A stretch of DNA of 64,000 bases from Aselliscus stoliczkanus. Taxonomy: Eukaryota; Chordata; Mammalia; Chiroptera; Hipposideridae. The stretch lies in contig CM066736.1 of the NCBI GenBank assembly GCA_033961575.1, forward strand, positions 92,450,852 to 92,514,851. The letters run 5' to 3'. The first letter of the stretch is position 1, and each line of letters opens with the position of its first letter. Shown here piece after piece: positions 11,131 to 22,294 of this stretch. Below the pieces are notes generated by a model. The model was given only the letters and a program-made list of their open reading frames with translations, was not told the DNA's origin and ran no database searches. The position numbers were made by a program, and so were the translations under genes.

Positions 11131-11251
11131 GACAACATCGATCTTGGAGAGTTGATGTTTTCCCTCTGCTATCTTCCAACAGCTGGCAGGCTGACCATTA
11201 CCGTTATAAAAGCAAGGAATTTAAAAGCAATGGACATAACAGGAGCATCAG
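11131..11251 (+). CDS. SYT9: Synaptotagmin-9, first C2B exon in window
   Basis: This internal exon (121 bp, phase 0 in, phase 1 out) encodes 40 residues at the start of the C2B calcium/phospholipid-binding domain. Synaptotagmins are membrane-anchored vesicle proteins that couple Ca2+ to SNARE-driven exocytosis; SYT9 serves secretory and synaptic vesicles. The peptide begins [20 protein letters not shown] (the first beta strands of C2B) and runs to the loop-1 motif AMDITGAS. The Asp of AMD is the first Ca2+ ligand; the second is the Asp split across the next junction. The acceptor is TTCTTAATAG with a plausible CTAAC branch motif at 11101-11105; the donor is CAG/GTGGGA. The last base G joins AT of the next exon to make Asp. 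The paralogues SYT3, SYT6 and SYT10 are close; SYT9 is preferred from the downstream exons and the Lys-Arg end, compared with family sequences from memory. The C2A domain and membrane anchor are not in the window. Confidence 0.92.
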
Positions 11252-11329
11252 GTGGGATATTGTCTAATTCAGACTTCCTCGTATGGTTCTGTTGTAGTAC
11301 CCTACAAAGTTTCTAGTAGAGGAATAAAG

Positions 11330-11567
11330 CACATGCACTCTAAAACCAAACTACCTAGGTTTAATCCCTGTCCTAGATTTAATTGCTGTGTGACCTTGGG
11401 CAAGTCCCTTAACCTCTCTGGGCTTCAGAATGCCCAGAGATACCCTGTAAAATGAGGGTAATAGTAGTAACTGACTCATTTGGTTGTTTTAAGATTAAAT
11501 GAGCTGATATGTATGAAACCATAAGAATAGCACCTGACACATACTAAATACTACCTAATGTTATCTA

Positions 11568-11570
<3 letters not shown>
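11330..11570 (+). mobile_element. MIR SINE
   Basis: The core phrase GCTGTGTGACCTTGGGCAAG at 11387-11406 is diagnostic, followed by CTTAACCTCTCTGGGCTTCA, GTAAAATGAGGGTAATAGTA and GATTAAATGAGCTGATATGT. Plus orientation, nearly full length, old. Confidence 0.92.

Positions 11571-11608
<38 letters not shown>
11571..11608 (+). repeat. (TTA)n microsatellite
   Basis: About twelve TTA/ATT units abutting the 3' end of the MIR, a common place for A/T-rich repeats to grow. Confidence 0.95.
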
Positions 11609-12716
11609 CTCCTAGGTCTTTTTCATCATAATTGTGACTGGACCTACAATTTGCATATGCTGATATAACTTATCTGGTTGGGTCTTTCCTTGGATATAAG
11701 CAATTACTATCTCAGGCTTATTGAAGATTAAAGAATCTTATATCCTGGTAAAAAGCTCATTAGTGAACCATGCAGTTTGGTTTTTCCAATGAATGAAGCA
11801 TGTACCTTAAATTTTAAACCTTAATAAAAAAAATGCCCCAATGTACAGTTCCTAACATACAAGTTCACAGGTAGTTTCTGCAGTGGCTACCAAAGTGTGG
11901 TCATAAAATACCCAGTCCACTCACTGGCTGCTGGTCACTGAAATCAAAGGACATCAGCTACAATGTACTCCGCTTGCGGTACTCCAGTGTTTTTCCAAGT
12001 AGGAAAAAGCAGTACCCCTTCTGGCCCTCTAAGTCCCTCCTAGACAGTGTTAGGGAGTGGGCAACGCATGGTCCTGCAGGTGAAGAGAGAAGGAGAACTC
12101 CCCGCTGAGCAGTAGAATAGTGAGGAGGAACCAGGAGGTGGAGACCAGCCTTGTTGCCTGGCACCCTACCCAGCGTGGTGTCCTTTCTGACCCTAGTGTG
12201 CTGAACTGCTTCCCCCTCTGCAACCCGCCTGCAGGCAGCCCTGGAGGCTGGAGGCTCCTGCACTTAAGGAAATCCATCCCCTGCAATTCCCCCTGTCCTC
12301 TCAGAAGCTCCCTTTTCTAAAGACCTGATGTTTAGGAAAAGCTTGTCTGGGGCATGCAACCTGTTTCCCTTCGCCTTGGAAGTGCCTTGGCATTTCTCTT
12401 GACTTGCCGGGCAGGACTTGAATTCTACAATAGCTGGAACGGTTTCTCATTTGGTAACGGATGTTTTCACGTTGTTTTTAAATTCCAAAGCATTTTGAGG
12501 AGACAGTGTCCTGTGCTTTTTTGTGAATGAATGACTTACGTGTCCTAACTAACTCTAGTTGCTGGCCAGGCATTGTATTAGTTAAAATCCTACAGCTCCA
12601 GCCCACAGGCAGATGGAGTTCGGCGTACATAGTCCAGGAAATTCCACAGTGACGACACTGCCAGTCTAAATCTCCATTTAATCTCACAGTACCCCTGCTT
12701 CTCATGGTCTGTACAG

Positions 12717-12888
12717 ATCCCTACGTGAAAGTCTCACTGATGTGTGATGGCAGACGGCTGAAGAAGAGGAAAACGTCCACCAAGAGGAACACTCTGAATC
12801 CTGTTTACAATGAAGCCATAGTCTTTGATGTCCCTCCCGAGAACATTGACCAAATCCACTTGTCCATAGCGGTCATGGATTATGACCG
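12717..12888 (+). CDS. SYT9: Synaptotagmin-9, central C2B exon
   Basis: This internal exon of 172 bp (phase 1 in, phase 0 of the next codon incomplete, CG/T) encodes the middle of C2B. It opens with [12 protein letters not shown], whose Asp is the second Ca2+ ligand. It continues through the polybasic strand [13 protein letters not shown], which in synaptotagmins binds acidic phospholipids, SNAREs and AP-2, then [20 protein letters not shown], and ends at VMDYDR, whose two Asp are loop-3 Ca2+ ligands. The combination STKRN and [14 protein letters not shown] matches SYT9 better than SYT6 or SYT10, which I remember as having TKKN and PPENVDQVSLSI-type stretches. The acceptor is GGTCTGTACAG after a C/T-rich tract; the donor is CCG/GTGAGA, a good consensus. 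A second AG 27 bases upstream (12688-12689) is in frame and is discussed as a finding. The intron before this exon is 1,465 bp. Confidence 0.95.
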
Positions 12889-15002
12889 GTGAGATACCGA
12901 GAGCTCTTTCTCAGTACAGGTTCACTGTGCCCAGGGCAGGGTGGGCAGAGGGGCAGTGCAGGCATAGATTCTCAGCTGGTGTTGGGCCTCAGGAAATGAC
13001 TTGAATGAGCAGGATGTGGGAAGCTGATTGATACGGATTCCAAACCATGCTGTAGAGTCAGGTTAGCAAGGTACCTCTCGGCCAGCCCATTCTTTCCTTT
13101 ACGTTTTTTTTTGTCTCTTTCTCCTTTTCCATACTACTCTACCCTACCTCTTCCCCTCTCCATCCCTGCACATCCCCTAGAATCTCAGCTTGGAGAACTG
13201 TGACCCCACGGGCCTTAATCATCTCTTGGGTAATCCTGCCTGGCCTTCATGGAAAGATTCCACTCAAAACAGCAGAGTGGTTACTTTAGCCAGACCATCA
13301 ACATTTCTAAATACATGACTTTGTTATTTTTTCCTTTACCCAATGTGTTTAATAAAGATCATTTCCATCCACTTAAGTCTGAAAGCAAACACAGAAATGT
13401 TCTCTTGAAAATGCTAGAATCAGTATGGGTGACGGGGTACATTAAAATGTATAAGATGCTCAACTTTCTAATTAATACAGCACAGAAGAGATATTTATAG
13501 CCTACATTGTAGCCAATTGTGTATTTAAAGGACAGATTTGAAAAACAGTCACTTTAATATGCAAAGGAAGTACCAACAGGGAATTATACATGTTAAACCA
13601 GTCATTAGACTGAAATGAAAAGTCTCTTTTTAATTGGAACCCTCCCACGTGGTCTGGGCACAATTATGAAAAAATCATTTTGACTTCTAATATCTTACAA
13701 ATATTATTTGTAGCTGAAAAATGTCCCACATACCCTGAAATGTCAGCAAGGAAGCTCTGGAGCCCTCAACACTCTTCCAGCAGATGCCTGGGTGAAGCAT
13801 TAACCATCTTCCAACCCAGGGAGCACATGGGGTGGTTCAGCTGCCCACGGGTGTGCCAGTCCACGCTGGGCGTAGACTTCCTTCTGTCTCCCCTGGATGA
13901 CTCAAAATACCAGTAGTGTCAGGCTACAGGAGGGGACATAGCCCACCAACCATGGAGAGCTAGGACAGCATTTTTCAAGCTATTGCCAAGTTTCCCGCAT
14001 CGATAAATCTGATTATGTGAGCTCTGCTTCAGTTTAATTCTCAGTAAACTCATGAATCTGGCCTGGAAAAATCCATGGCAGAATTCATGGGGCTTCTGCA
14101 TGCAATGGATTTAATGAGCATAGACTTGAATACCCTTCACACTACTCCCCCACTTTGCCTCCCCCTTACTCCCTATACACAGATAGGAGAGAAATCACTC
14201 ATCTTTGCAGGAAGGAAAAAGAAAGAGAAAGTCTGTGAGTTCATATCCCAAAGAGTTCATGGATAGGCCATGTCATTCTAGTTATACAAAGGATTTCTCA
14301 CTGAAATCTGTTAAGAATAAAAAGGGTGAGAGAAGCTAAGTCAGGGACCTACCCAGGGAATGTTTCAGAAATATTAACACTCAAGTGAAAGGAGCTCAAG
14401 TGTCTTTTGATAGTAGGGAAATCAAGTTGGGTCAAAGAAGCAAAACTGGGCTTGGAAGGAAGGAGGGAAGAGCATGAGAAAACCTGTTCGCTAAAGAGAG
14501 GGGAAGCAAGACCCAGGCGCCCCCACCCTGGGTAAGCGCAAGACTATGGCTGCCAGACACAGAGCTGCCCCCTTATCCATACTTGGTTGCCTCTTGCAGG
14601 AATTTGAGCAGCCATTACTGCAAGAAACTCCTTTCAGGTTGGCCCCCTTTTCATTACGTGGATTTGGAGGCCTAGAGGTCAACCTACTTCCAGAACCAGA
14701 GGTGACATCCTGAGCATGCATCAGGGAGCTCTTTAAACATAGAGTGTTTGGAGACAAGCTAAGCCATGCCATGTGGCATTTTTGCATTAGGAAAGGCTAG
14801 GTCTGTGAGAGGCAGACTCTGCCCCTCTTCTCTGTGCCACCGAGTACAGTATTGGATCCCATGTCCTATTGGCTGTTCAACTTGGCCTGTAGTTTTACAT
14901 TAGGGAATGAAAAGAACCACCCCCTTCCCTAATTCCTATTATATTAATTGAGTAATTGTTACCAAAATTTTAAGAAAAAACTATTGTGGGCCATTTTCAC
15001 AG
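12889..15002 (+). other. SYT9: SYT9 intron (2,114 bp), nothing else recognised
   Basis: GTGAGA donor and TTTTCACAG acceptor. No repeat or exon is recognised within it. A pyrimidine-rich patch lies at 13085-13175 and a purine-rich one at 14320-14510. Confidence 0.9.
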
Positions 15003-15132
15003 TGTAGGTCACAATGAGGTCATCGGCGTATGTCAAGTAGGCAACGAAGCTGAGAGGCTGGGCAGAGACCATTGGAGTGAGATGCTGTCGTATCCTCGGA
15101 AGCCCATTGCACACTGGCATTCCCTGGTGGAG
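15003..15132 (+). CDS. SYT9: Synaptotagmin-9, penultimate C2B exon
   Basis: This exon of 130 bp completes the Arg codon begun in the previous exon and ends exactly on a codon (GAG/GTAAGA). It encodes [20 protein letters not shown], then [20 protein letters not shown] and LVE, which form the last strands and C-terminal helix of C2B. The HWHSL stretch is the WHXL motif that synaptotagmins use for vesicle docking interactions. Where SYT1 has its fifth Ca2+-binding Asp (GKND), this protein has Glu (GHNE), as is usual in the SYT3/6/9/10 group. [20 protein letters not shown] is the strongest single indicator of SYT9 rather than SYT6 or SYT10. The acceptor CCATTTTCACAG has a short polypyrimidine tract preceded by purines, so it looks weak. 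Reading through the donor would add about 26 unrelated residues before a stop at 15211, so the true C-terminus must come from another exon. Confidence 0.95.
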
Positions 15133-15168
15133 GTAAGACCCGCCCCCGCATGCTCTACTTTATGGAAG

Positions 15169-15174
15169 AATAAA
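15169..15174 (+). promoter_or_regulatory. Intronic AATAAA close behind exon
   Basis: Canonical hexamer 37 bases after the SYT9 donor at 15133, with a GU-rich tract (GGGTGTGTGGTTCCTGGTTG, near 15221-15240) downstream. It could act as an intronic polyadenylation site. Most such sites are silent under U1 protection. Confidence 0.3.
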
Positions 15175-16130
15175 TGCTTGATTGTTGAAATGCAAGAGCT
15201 ACCAAAAATGTGAATACCAGGGTGTGTGGTTCCTGGTTGCCTTTCCTGGGGCTGTTAGGAGTTGCATTCAATATGAGGTTGAGTCTGTGATCCCCACCAG
15301 CATGGTGGGTTTTGAACATTGATCAGGGGTTATCCCTCACTTTGTCTTTTTAAGGTCGAGACTCTCTGATTCTGTGTTGTGCTTTGGGTTGATATTTGAA
15401 GGCATCTGCAGGGTCTGGGTGAATGTGGCATCCCAGATCATCATATAGGACTTACGCCTGGCATCAGAAAGAGCTTGAGACTGGGAAAGAGGAGGTCTGG
15501 GTTCCAGTACTGACGCTAGCATGAATTTGTGATTCTGAGCCAGTTGGTTAGTATCAGATTCAACAACATATGATAAAAATCAAAAAAACAACAAACCATG
15601 AAACAACAAGTGAAATGGAAATTTATTTGTCTTAACATAAAAGAGGTCCAAGGGAAGGTAGTGTAGGGTATTATAGTGGTTCCGTGACCAACAGAGACCT
15701 AGACTTCTGTCTTTCTGCGTCACTAACCCAGTGTGACTTTTGTAGTACAATGTGGCTACTAAGCTCTGGCCATCACATATTTTTTAGGTCATAGAAAGGT
15801 GGCCAAAACACACACATTCCTCTTTCAAGGACTTTCTTTGATGTGTCACGCAACACTGGTACTTACAATTAACTTAGTCATAAAATTTATTCATATGGAC
15901 ATGTGTGGGAGATACGTTTCTTTTGTTGGGTGGAAATATGCACAACTAAAAACTAGGGTTTTGTTTGCAACGCAAAAGAGAAAAGTGGATACCTGAAGTA
16001 ATAGACCATCATTCTGCCTCTCACACCTGGATTCATTCACTCATTCCCCCACAATTTACTTCCTCCAGTTATCATTGCTCATTTGACTCACTCTTTCATT
16101 TACTAACTCTTTCTCTCAAAAATAAATTGT

Positions 16131-16280
16131 GGGGCCACCTGAGTGGCACGGTGGTTAAGCGCTGGTTTGGGAAGCCAGCAGCCCATGTTTGGGTCCCATA
16201 TATGAGGGCCAGTAACAGTGCAATAAATAAATAAATAAATGAATGAATGAATGAATGAATGAATGAATAAATAAATAAAA
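16131..16280 (+). mobile_element. Short tRNA-derived SINE with microsatellite tail
   Basis: GGGGCCACCTGAGTGGCACG head, GTGGTTAAGCGCTGG, a decayed box B (TTTGGGTCCCATATATGAGG) and the GGGCCAGTAACAGTGC end. The A-tail has turned into (AATA)n/(AATG)n at 16222-16279. Plus orientation. Confidence 0.85.
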
Positions 16281-17877
16281 TTTCTGAGGGTCAAATGCCT
16301 AAATATTAGCTACAGCAAATAGATGTGAATTATAAACCATCCCTTCCCTCAAAATGCTTATACACCATAAGAAAGACAGAATATGGTGTGTAAACTAGTC
16401 ATTAAAGTGCACATTCATGAGTATCATGATCCACTTCCGGTGCCACAGAAGCACAAAGGTGGGGCATGTTTGTTGTCGTTATGAGATTGTCCATGAAGCA
16501 TTTCTTCTTCCTGCCCTTGGGAAGTGAGGAGAACTGGGCCCCTGGGAACCGGGACATCAGGGAGCAAGGGTTCCAGGCAGAGAACTTTCCTCTGACCCTC
16601 CCAGTGCAGACAGCTCTGCCCCCTGCAAAGCCAGCCTGAAAGACCATGACCAGCGCTGCGCCCAGTGTGGGTTCTGCTGCCATTGGCAGTCAGGTGAGAC
16701 TGAAGTAAACATTCAAGACAGCTGTAGAGAGGCCCCACATCTGGCCTGGGGACAAAGGGACAGTCTTCCTTTTTTGGTGATTGTGCCAGAGAGAGAAGAA
16801 CAGGACAGGATTTATGGACTGATTCTAAGCTTCAGGGTATTCGGGGAGAGCCTGGGGCCCCTCGTTGGTAGGTCCCTGAGGGATACCTCTGCCCCTGGGC
16901 CATCGAAGCCGAGACTCTTTTTTTCCCCTAGATTCAAAATTAATCCCTAAGGGAGACCCATAGGCCCTCTGAACCCCCAGAGAAGCCACTGGAGGACTGA
17001 TTCTGACTGAACTGCATCTCACTTCTTTAGCTCCTGGTGCAGTTCTCAAAGGAGCCCATCTGTGGGCTCATGAAATTGCCTGAGCCTCACTAGCAGTGGC
17101 AGTTAAAGCAGTTGTAATAGACACTTTACACCCTTATGAGTCACTGGTGACTTTAATTCTTATTTGTAATCTGGAGTATCAAAGAGTGTCAAAGCTCTAT
17201 GCTTCTCAAGACAGGAAATGGGAAAGGATAGGATTAGGCATGTGGCTTGGGGCTAAGACGTGAGCCCTGATTCGGTGTACAAGCAGTTGTTTCTCCATGA
17301 CCTTGCCAGGGAGTAAGCCTGGATGGTGCCTGGGCCTGGGCCCAGAGTGGATGCTCATGCAATGCCACCTGGGAAGTGCAGGCAGTGGACCTTGGAGGCT
17401 TCCTTCACTCCCAAGGAAACCGTGCTGCATGGCTTTGGCCACCTGAGAGAGAGTCCTTAAACCCCGAACACTTGGGATTTTGCACATCTGTGTTTGACAG
17501 TTACACAAGTGAGAAATGAATGTTTTCAGGGTTCAATCACTGCAACTGGGAGTCTGTCACACCAGCTAGAACTGCTTCAGCAAATACAATGGTCATGTCT
17601 TAACTGTTACAACAGAACTTAGGAAATGAAACGCCTGTGCCCCTTCCATGACGGGCAAATCAAGGGAGGCTGCCCCTGCCCTGTGGCTTCCTGTCGCTGA
17701 CGCACATGCCCAGTACTCTAGATCCATCCTGAGAAGGGAAGCAGTACTTTCCCTTTTAAAAAATAAATGCTCTGCCAGCAGAATTGGGGCACTGGTACCA
17801 GATGAGATGAAAAGCGGTATTGGAGAGCTCACTGCACCTTGCTAACAGCTGTGAGGATGGAGGAGTCTGTAGGCAGA

Positions 17878-18118
17878 GAGGTTGGAAGCACTCACTTTGG
17901 AGCTGGATGGACCTAGATTCAAGTCCCTGTGCTGCCATTTGAAAACATTTGAAAATTGTTTTTCCCTTTCTGGACGTCAATTTTCTCATCTGTAAAGTGG
18001 CCATAACAGTGCCTGTCTCACAAGGTGGTGAGAATTAAATAATCTAATGCATGTGAAGTACAGTGGCTGGCACATAATAAATGCTCAGTAATGTCCTCAG
18101 TTATAACCATTATTATGT
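17878..18118 (+). mobile_element. MIR SINE
   Basis: TTTGGAGCTGGATGGACCTA, TTTTCTCATCTGTAAAGTGG, GAATTAAATAATCTAATGCA and GGCTGGCACATAATAAATGC follow MIR order in plus orientation. Confidence 0.85.
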
Positions 18119-18416
18119 ATGTTCCACATTGTGAGTGATTGCTGTGTGTCCTTGTGTGACTGTCACACAAAGAAACATCCTCCATGATGCCTGTCATGGA
18201 GGATAAAAGGAATGTTGGCAGTCCCCATGCCCTGCACTCCTGTGGGCCATCACCTCAGACCGGGGGAAGGGAGCATCTGTGGCTTTGCTAGACACAGATG
18301 CACGTATTTAAGTGCCATTCCTTCTCCTCCTTTCTTTGCCTTAACAATAAGTTGATGTTATACCCTATTCTTTTAAATTTCTGCTTTAAAACAAAAACAG
18401 TAATTAAGTTCCAGTT

Positions 18417-18420
<4 letters not shown>

Positions 18421-18458
<38 letters not shown>
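18421..18458 (+). repeat. (GT)n microsatellite
   Basis: Nineteen perfect GT units, then imperfect ACGTGTACC sequence. Confidence 0.97.
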
Positions 18459-18461
<3 letters not shown>

Positions 18462-20060
18462 TGTACCTAAGCATGTGTGTTTGAATGAATGAGAGAGAGA
18501 AAGAGGGAAGAGAGACTATGGGGTAATTAGGATTGAGTATGAAGGAAGGCTGGTCTGGCAGAAGCTCTTCACTTCTGGGGCTGGATGGACCAGGTTAGGA
18601 CTGAACCCTGAGCCCTGCTGAGATCTGGCAGCCTGCTTGGGACTGCATCCAACATACCCTGACCTTGCCAGGGTAGATGGCAGATGGAGTCTTCAAAGCC
18701 AATGAGTTCAAAAATCCGTTTCTCTCTCACGGATTCTGGATGGCTTCACTGCACACTCAAAGGTCAGCCAGTCCCACTCCCTTTACTGTCCATAATGTCA
18801 AAGCCTTGGGAAGCTGTGTAGTCTCCCCCAGGGCAGGCTGCCTGGGACTTGGGAACAGGAGTGACCCCTCCATGGGGCCGCAGGAGATGACAGCGCTCTC
18901 GGGGCTCCCACCACAGTCTGCTCAGCCCTATACCCAACAGAAGATGGTGTTGGCCATTCCCCAGCACCTTTTCCATCCTCCTGGATGTGGGACTGACCCA
19001 TGTTATAAGCCCTGGGAAAAATCATAGAAATAGTTCCAGATTTTCATCTCTTCCCTGTGTAGTGCTGCACACTCTCTGCACTAACAACTAGTAAACTTGC
19101 TTTAATGGGAAGATCAGACACAAACACCTTTTGGCTAAATCAAATTTTACTTTTCTAAAAGAGATAGAAGATAGAGGGTCCCATCAGAATACATGGTGAA
19201 GATCAGCAGCATTATCCTGTCTGAGAGAGGGGCAAGCTCCTAAACCCCAAAGTCCTACTCAAGGGGTGCCCAGGTGTGCATTAAGTCTTCCTCTCTCCAA
19301 GCTCAGCCTTTTGTACATGTATGTCCAGAAGGCTAATGGGGTTCTAGACCCAGATAGTTTGGTGATTTGCTGAGACCACCTCAGTGAGTCAGCTGCTCCC
19401 TGGAACTCAGGGTTCTACAATTTCCAGCATAACTAGGGAGCAGATGTGGCACGGTGAACTCTGGCATGCAGAGTTCTCATCTACCACCCCCTGCCTTCTT
19501 AAGGGTGTGAACTTAGAGCTATAGAACTAAAGCAAGTATCAGTTATGCAGACTCAGCAAGAAGTTACACCATTAGGCCCTTTAAATTAAGGCTGCGTATT
19601 GCCTGTCAGCTGCCCAGCAGAGCCTACCTGGAGTATTCAAGGTCCACACATTCCCAGGAGAAAGCCTCTGATTGCCCAGGTTGGGTTAGGTGTCCACTCC
19701 TGATCCAGTTTGCTGCAGGTCAGAGGTCATGGAAATGTGAGCTAATGCCCCATCCAGCAGGAAGGAATATGGGGAGTAGACTTCTTGAGAGGAGTCCTGG
19801 CAGGACAGCTAAACTGACAGAAGTAAACCCAACTGCTACCCAGAAGATTATAAAGTAAGGGAGTCAGAGCCTTTAGCACTCTGGGGAAATTGTTATTCAC
19901 AACAGATTTAGGAAATAGGAGTGATTCTCCAAAAGGAGGATGGGTTGACTAGGAAAAGCCAAATCAATCAGGTTCCCATCAGGGGTGTTTGGGTATGTCG
20001 CAGGACTTGGGTCCTGGTGAGTATTAGACCAGTAGAGAAGGAAACTGAGACAGAAAACAC

Positions 20061-20170
20061 TTTTTTTTTTTTTTTAGAGGGCAGTGTCACTGGCCCTCAT
20101 ATGTGGGATCTGAACTGGGGCCGCTGGCGTTCCAAGCCAGCACTTAACCACCGCGCCACTGGGCTGGCCT
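20061..20170 (-). mobile_element. Short tRNA-derived SINE (T type)
   Basis: The minus strand starts AGGCCAGCCCAGTGGCGCGG and TGGTTAAGTGCTGGC, with the GAGGGCCAGTGACACTGCCC end and an A-tail of about 15. GAAAACAC at 20053-20060 and 20171-20178 is the target-site duplication. Confidence 0.88.
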
Positions 20171-22275
20171 GAAAACACATTTTTTTAAATCATGACCTGA
20201 GGCATAGGATAAGGCAAACCTTAGGAAGTGCTGCCACTCAGCAAGCTGGAGATACTTGAGGTGCCCATTAGCACCCCAGATTACAGGTCTTTGGAAACTC
20301 CATGAACTCCAGTCCCCATCAATAGGGAGTGAACCCGGGCTGGGGATCACACATGCTTTGCCCTCTGATAGTGTGGCTCAAAAACTGGCTAAAAAGCTGA
20401 GCATAAGTCTGTCGTGTTTGTGAGAGGGTAGTAATATAGGGAAGAGGAGTAGTGGTTACATGGAGGCCACATGCCATCACAGCATCTCCTCCCTGTTATG
20501 ACATACTCCCCACGCACAGCCCAACAGGATGTCTTAGAGAACAAAAGGTTCTGGGTGGAAACTGAATGGGCAAGGACCGGACCAGGCCCCACCCGGGTCA
20601 TTGACAGCCCTGCAGATCTCAGGGCTGAGAGTCACTCCCTTTGGATGCCTGACCTAGGAGCTCGTCTTTGCAGCCCTTACTTAGTACAGGGTCACTTCCC
20701 CACTTGCTAGAACCTCCTTGAAACATTGTCACCAATACTGTCACCTCCTTTCCACATCTTCTGAGCATCAAGGACACATGAGAATGGCAGGAGACTTGGT
20801 GCCATTACAGACACCCTCTTCATGCCTGTAAGTGGCCATTTCTGCATTGTTCCTCTAGCCTCCTGTTGGCACAGGGGCCACATCTACCGTCATCTTCCTT
20901 CTCAATCCACCTGAAACGGGGAGTTTCAAGCCCAAGTGGTGAGGCCAGCACTTCACATCAAAGTCTCTTCTCCTCCTCTCTCCCTATTTCTTCCACCCAA
21001 CTCTCTCCACTTCCTTCTCCCAGCTGGTGGAAACTTCCTTTGTATCCATAACATGATTAATCTCTACCTATGCCTTGTGTTCAGATATCCAAGGTTTCCT
21101 CTCAACATGTAAAAAGAACGTTTGAAATTTAGATGTATCTCTTTTTGGACAGGGCTTGGCTTTCGAGACTCATGTTTCATGAGGGACTAGCTGACCGATC
21201 ATTGAACCTGATATTTGCTTTCTCTGTGCAGGAATATATGGCAATGATTCATTGCATGGGAATAACACAATTTGCAGAGAATGGAAATACTGTGTTACAA
21301 AGGTATTGAATTAGTGTTTGGTAAATGAATGAAAGAGACATATAATGAAAGTAACTGGGCTCCTTTAGTTCTGAAGTTCCACAATTCTCCCATTCAGCAG
21401 AGCCCAAAGTCGAAGTCAGTTCGAGGCAATGTGAAAGCTTTTGAGACTAAATTTGCAGAAGGCTCTTCCAGTGGAAATGGCCCTTATTAAGCTCCAAGCT
21501 TGGTTACCTTTTCTCCACTCAGGAGGAGGACATGAAAAGAGGTCATTTACTCCCTTGGTTCCCATGACCTGCCATCTGATGATACTGGCTTTGCATTTTC
21601 AGTACACTGAGAAATATTCAGAATAGTAACTGAGGCACCTTAGTAAATGATGAAAGTCTCTCTTACGATGATATGGGTAGCCAGGTTCTAGAGTACTTCA
21701 GTATCTTCTTTGATAAGACATTGGGGAAGCAGAAATGCCACAGAGATCCGTATGGTGAATGGAAGACCATTGCCCCCTGAATGAGAACTGGTCAGGAGGT
21801 GACAAGGATGTTAGTCCACAAGTTGGCTTTTTTTACCAGTGGAACATTTTAGCAGCAATTGTACACAAGATAATGATTTGCTCCACCTACGTGTGAAGGG
21901 GAAAATAGTGGGAAAGTATTTTTGGGGCAAAATGAGACTTATAATGGAGATATTTTTCCCTCAAAATAAACTATTTTTATTGGTGGGATTTAGCATGCCA
22001 GTATCCATAAACACCTGCAGGGCCACTGAAGCAAAACTAATTGCAAAGAACATAAAAAATGTGCTAGATGTTTGAGAATCTGAAAAGCATTAACAAGCCT
22101 GTTAGCATCTTGGCCAGTTGCTGCAAGTGGCCAGAATGCAGTTTGCACAAGTAGGCATGACTAGTGTTAATGGGGGCGCTGTGTTTCCAGGTGGTAGAGG
22201 GCATGGCAGCAAACCAGGCCAAGAGCATTTGTATTTCCCAAGCAAGACTTCTTTCTTGTACTGAATTATCTGTAC

Positions 22276-22294
22276 AAAAAAAAAAAAAAAAAAG
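22276..22294 (+). repeat. Poly-A tract
   Basis: An uninterrupted run of about 19 A with no SINE body that I can recognise next to it. Confidence 0.85.

Larger units (their letters stand above)
11252..12716 (+). other. SYT9: SYT9 intron between C2B exons (1,465 bp)
   Basis: GTGGGA donor and CTGTACAG acceptor. It contains a MIR copy with a TTA microsatellite in its first third. The remainder (11609-12680) shows nothing recognisable. Confidence 0.9.
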
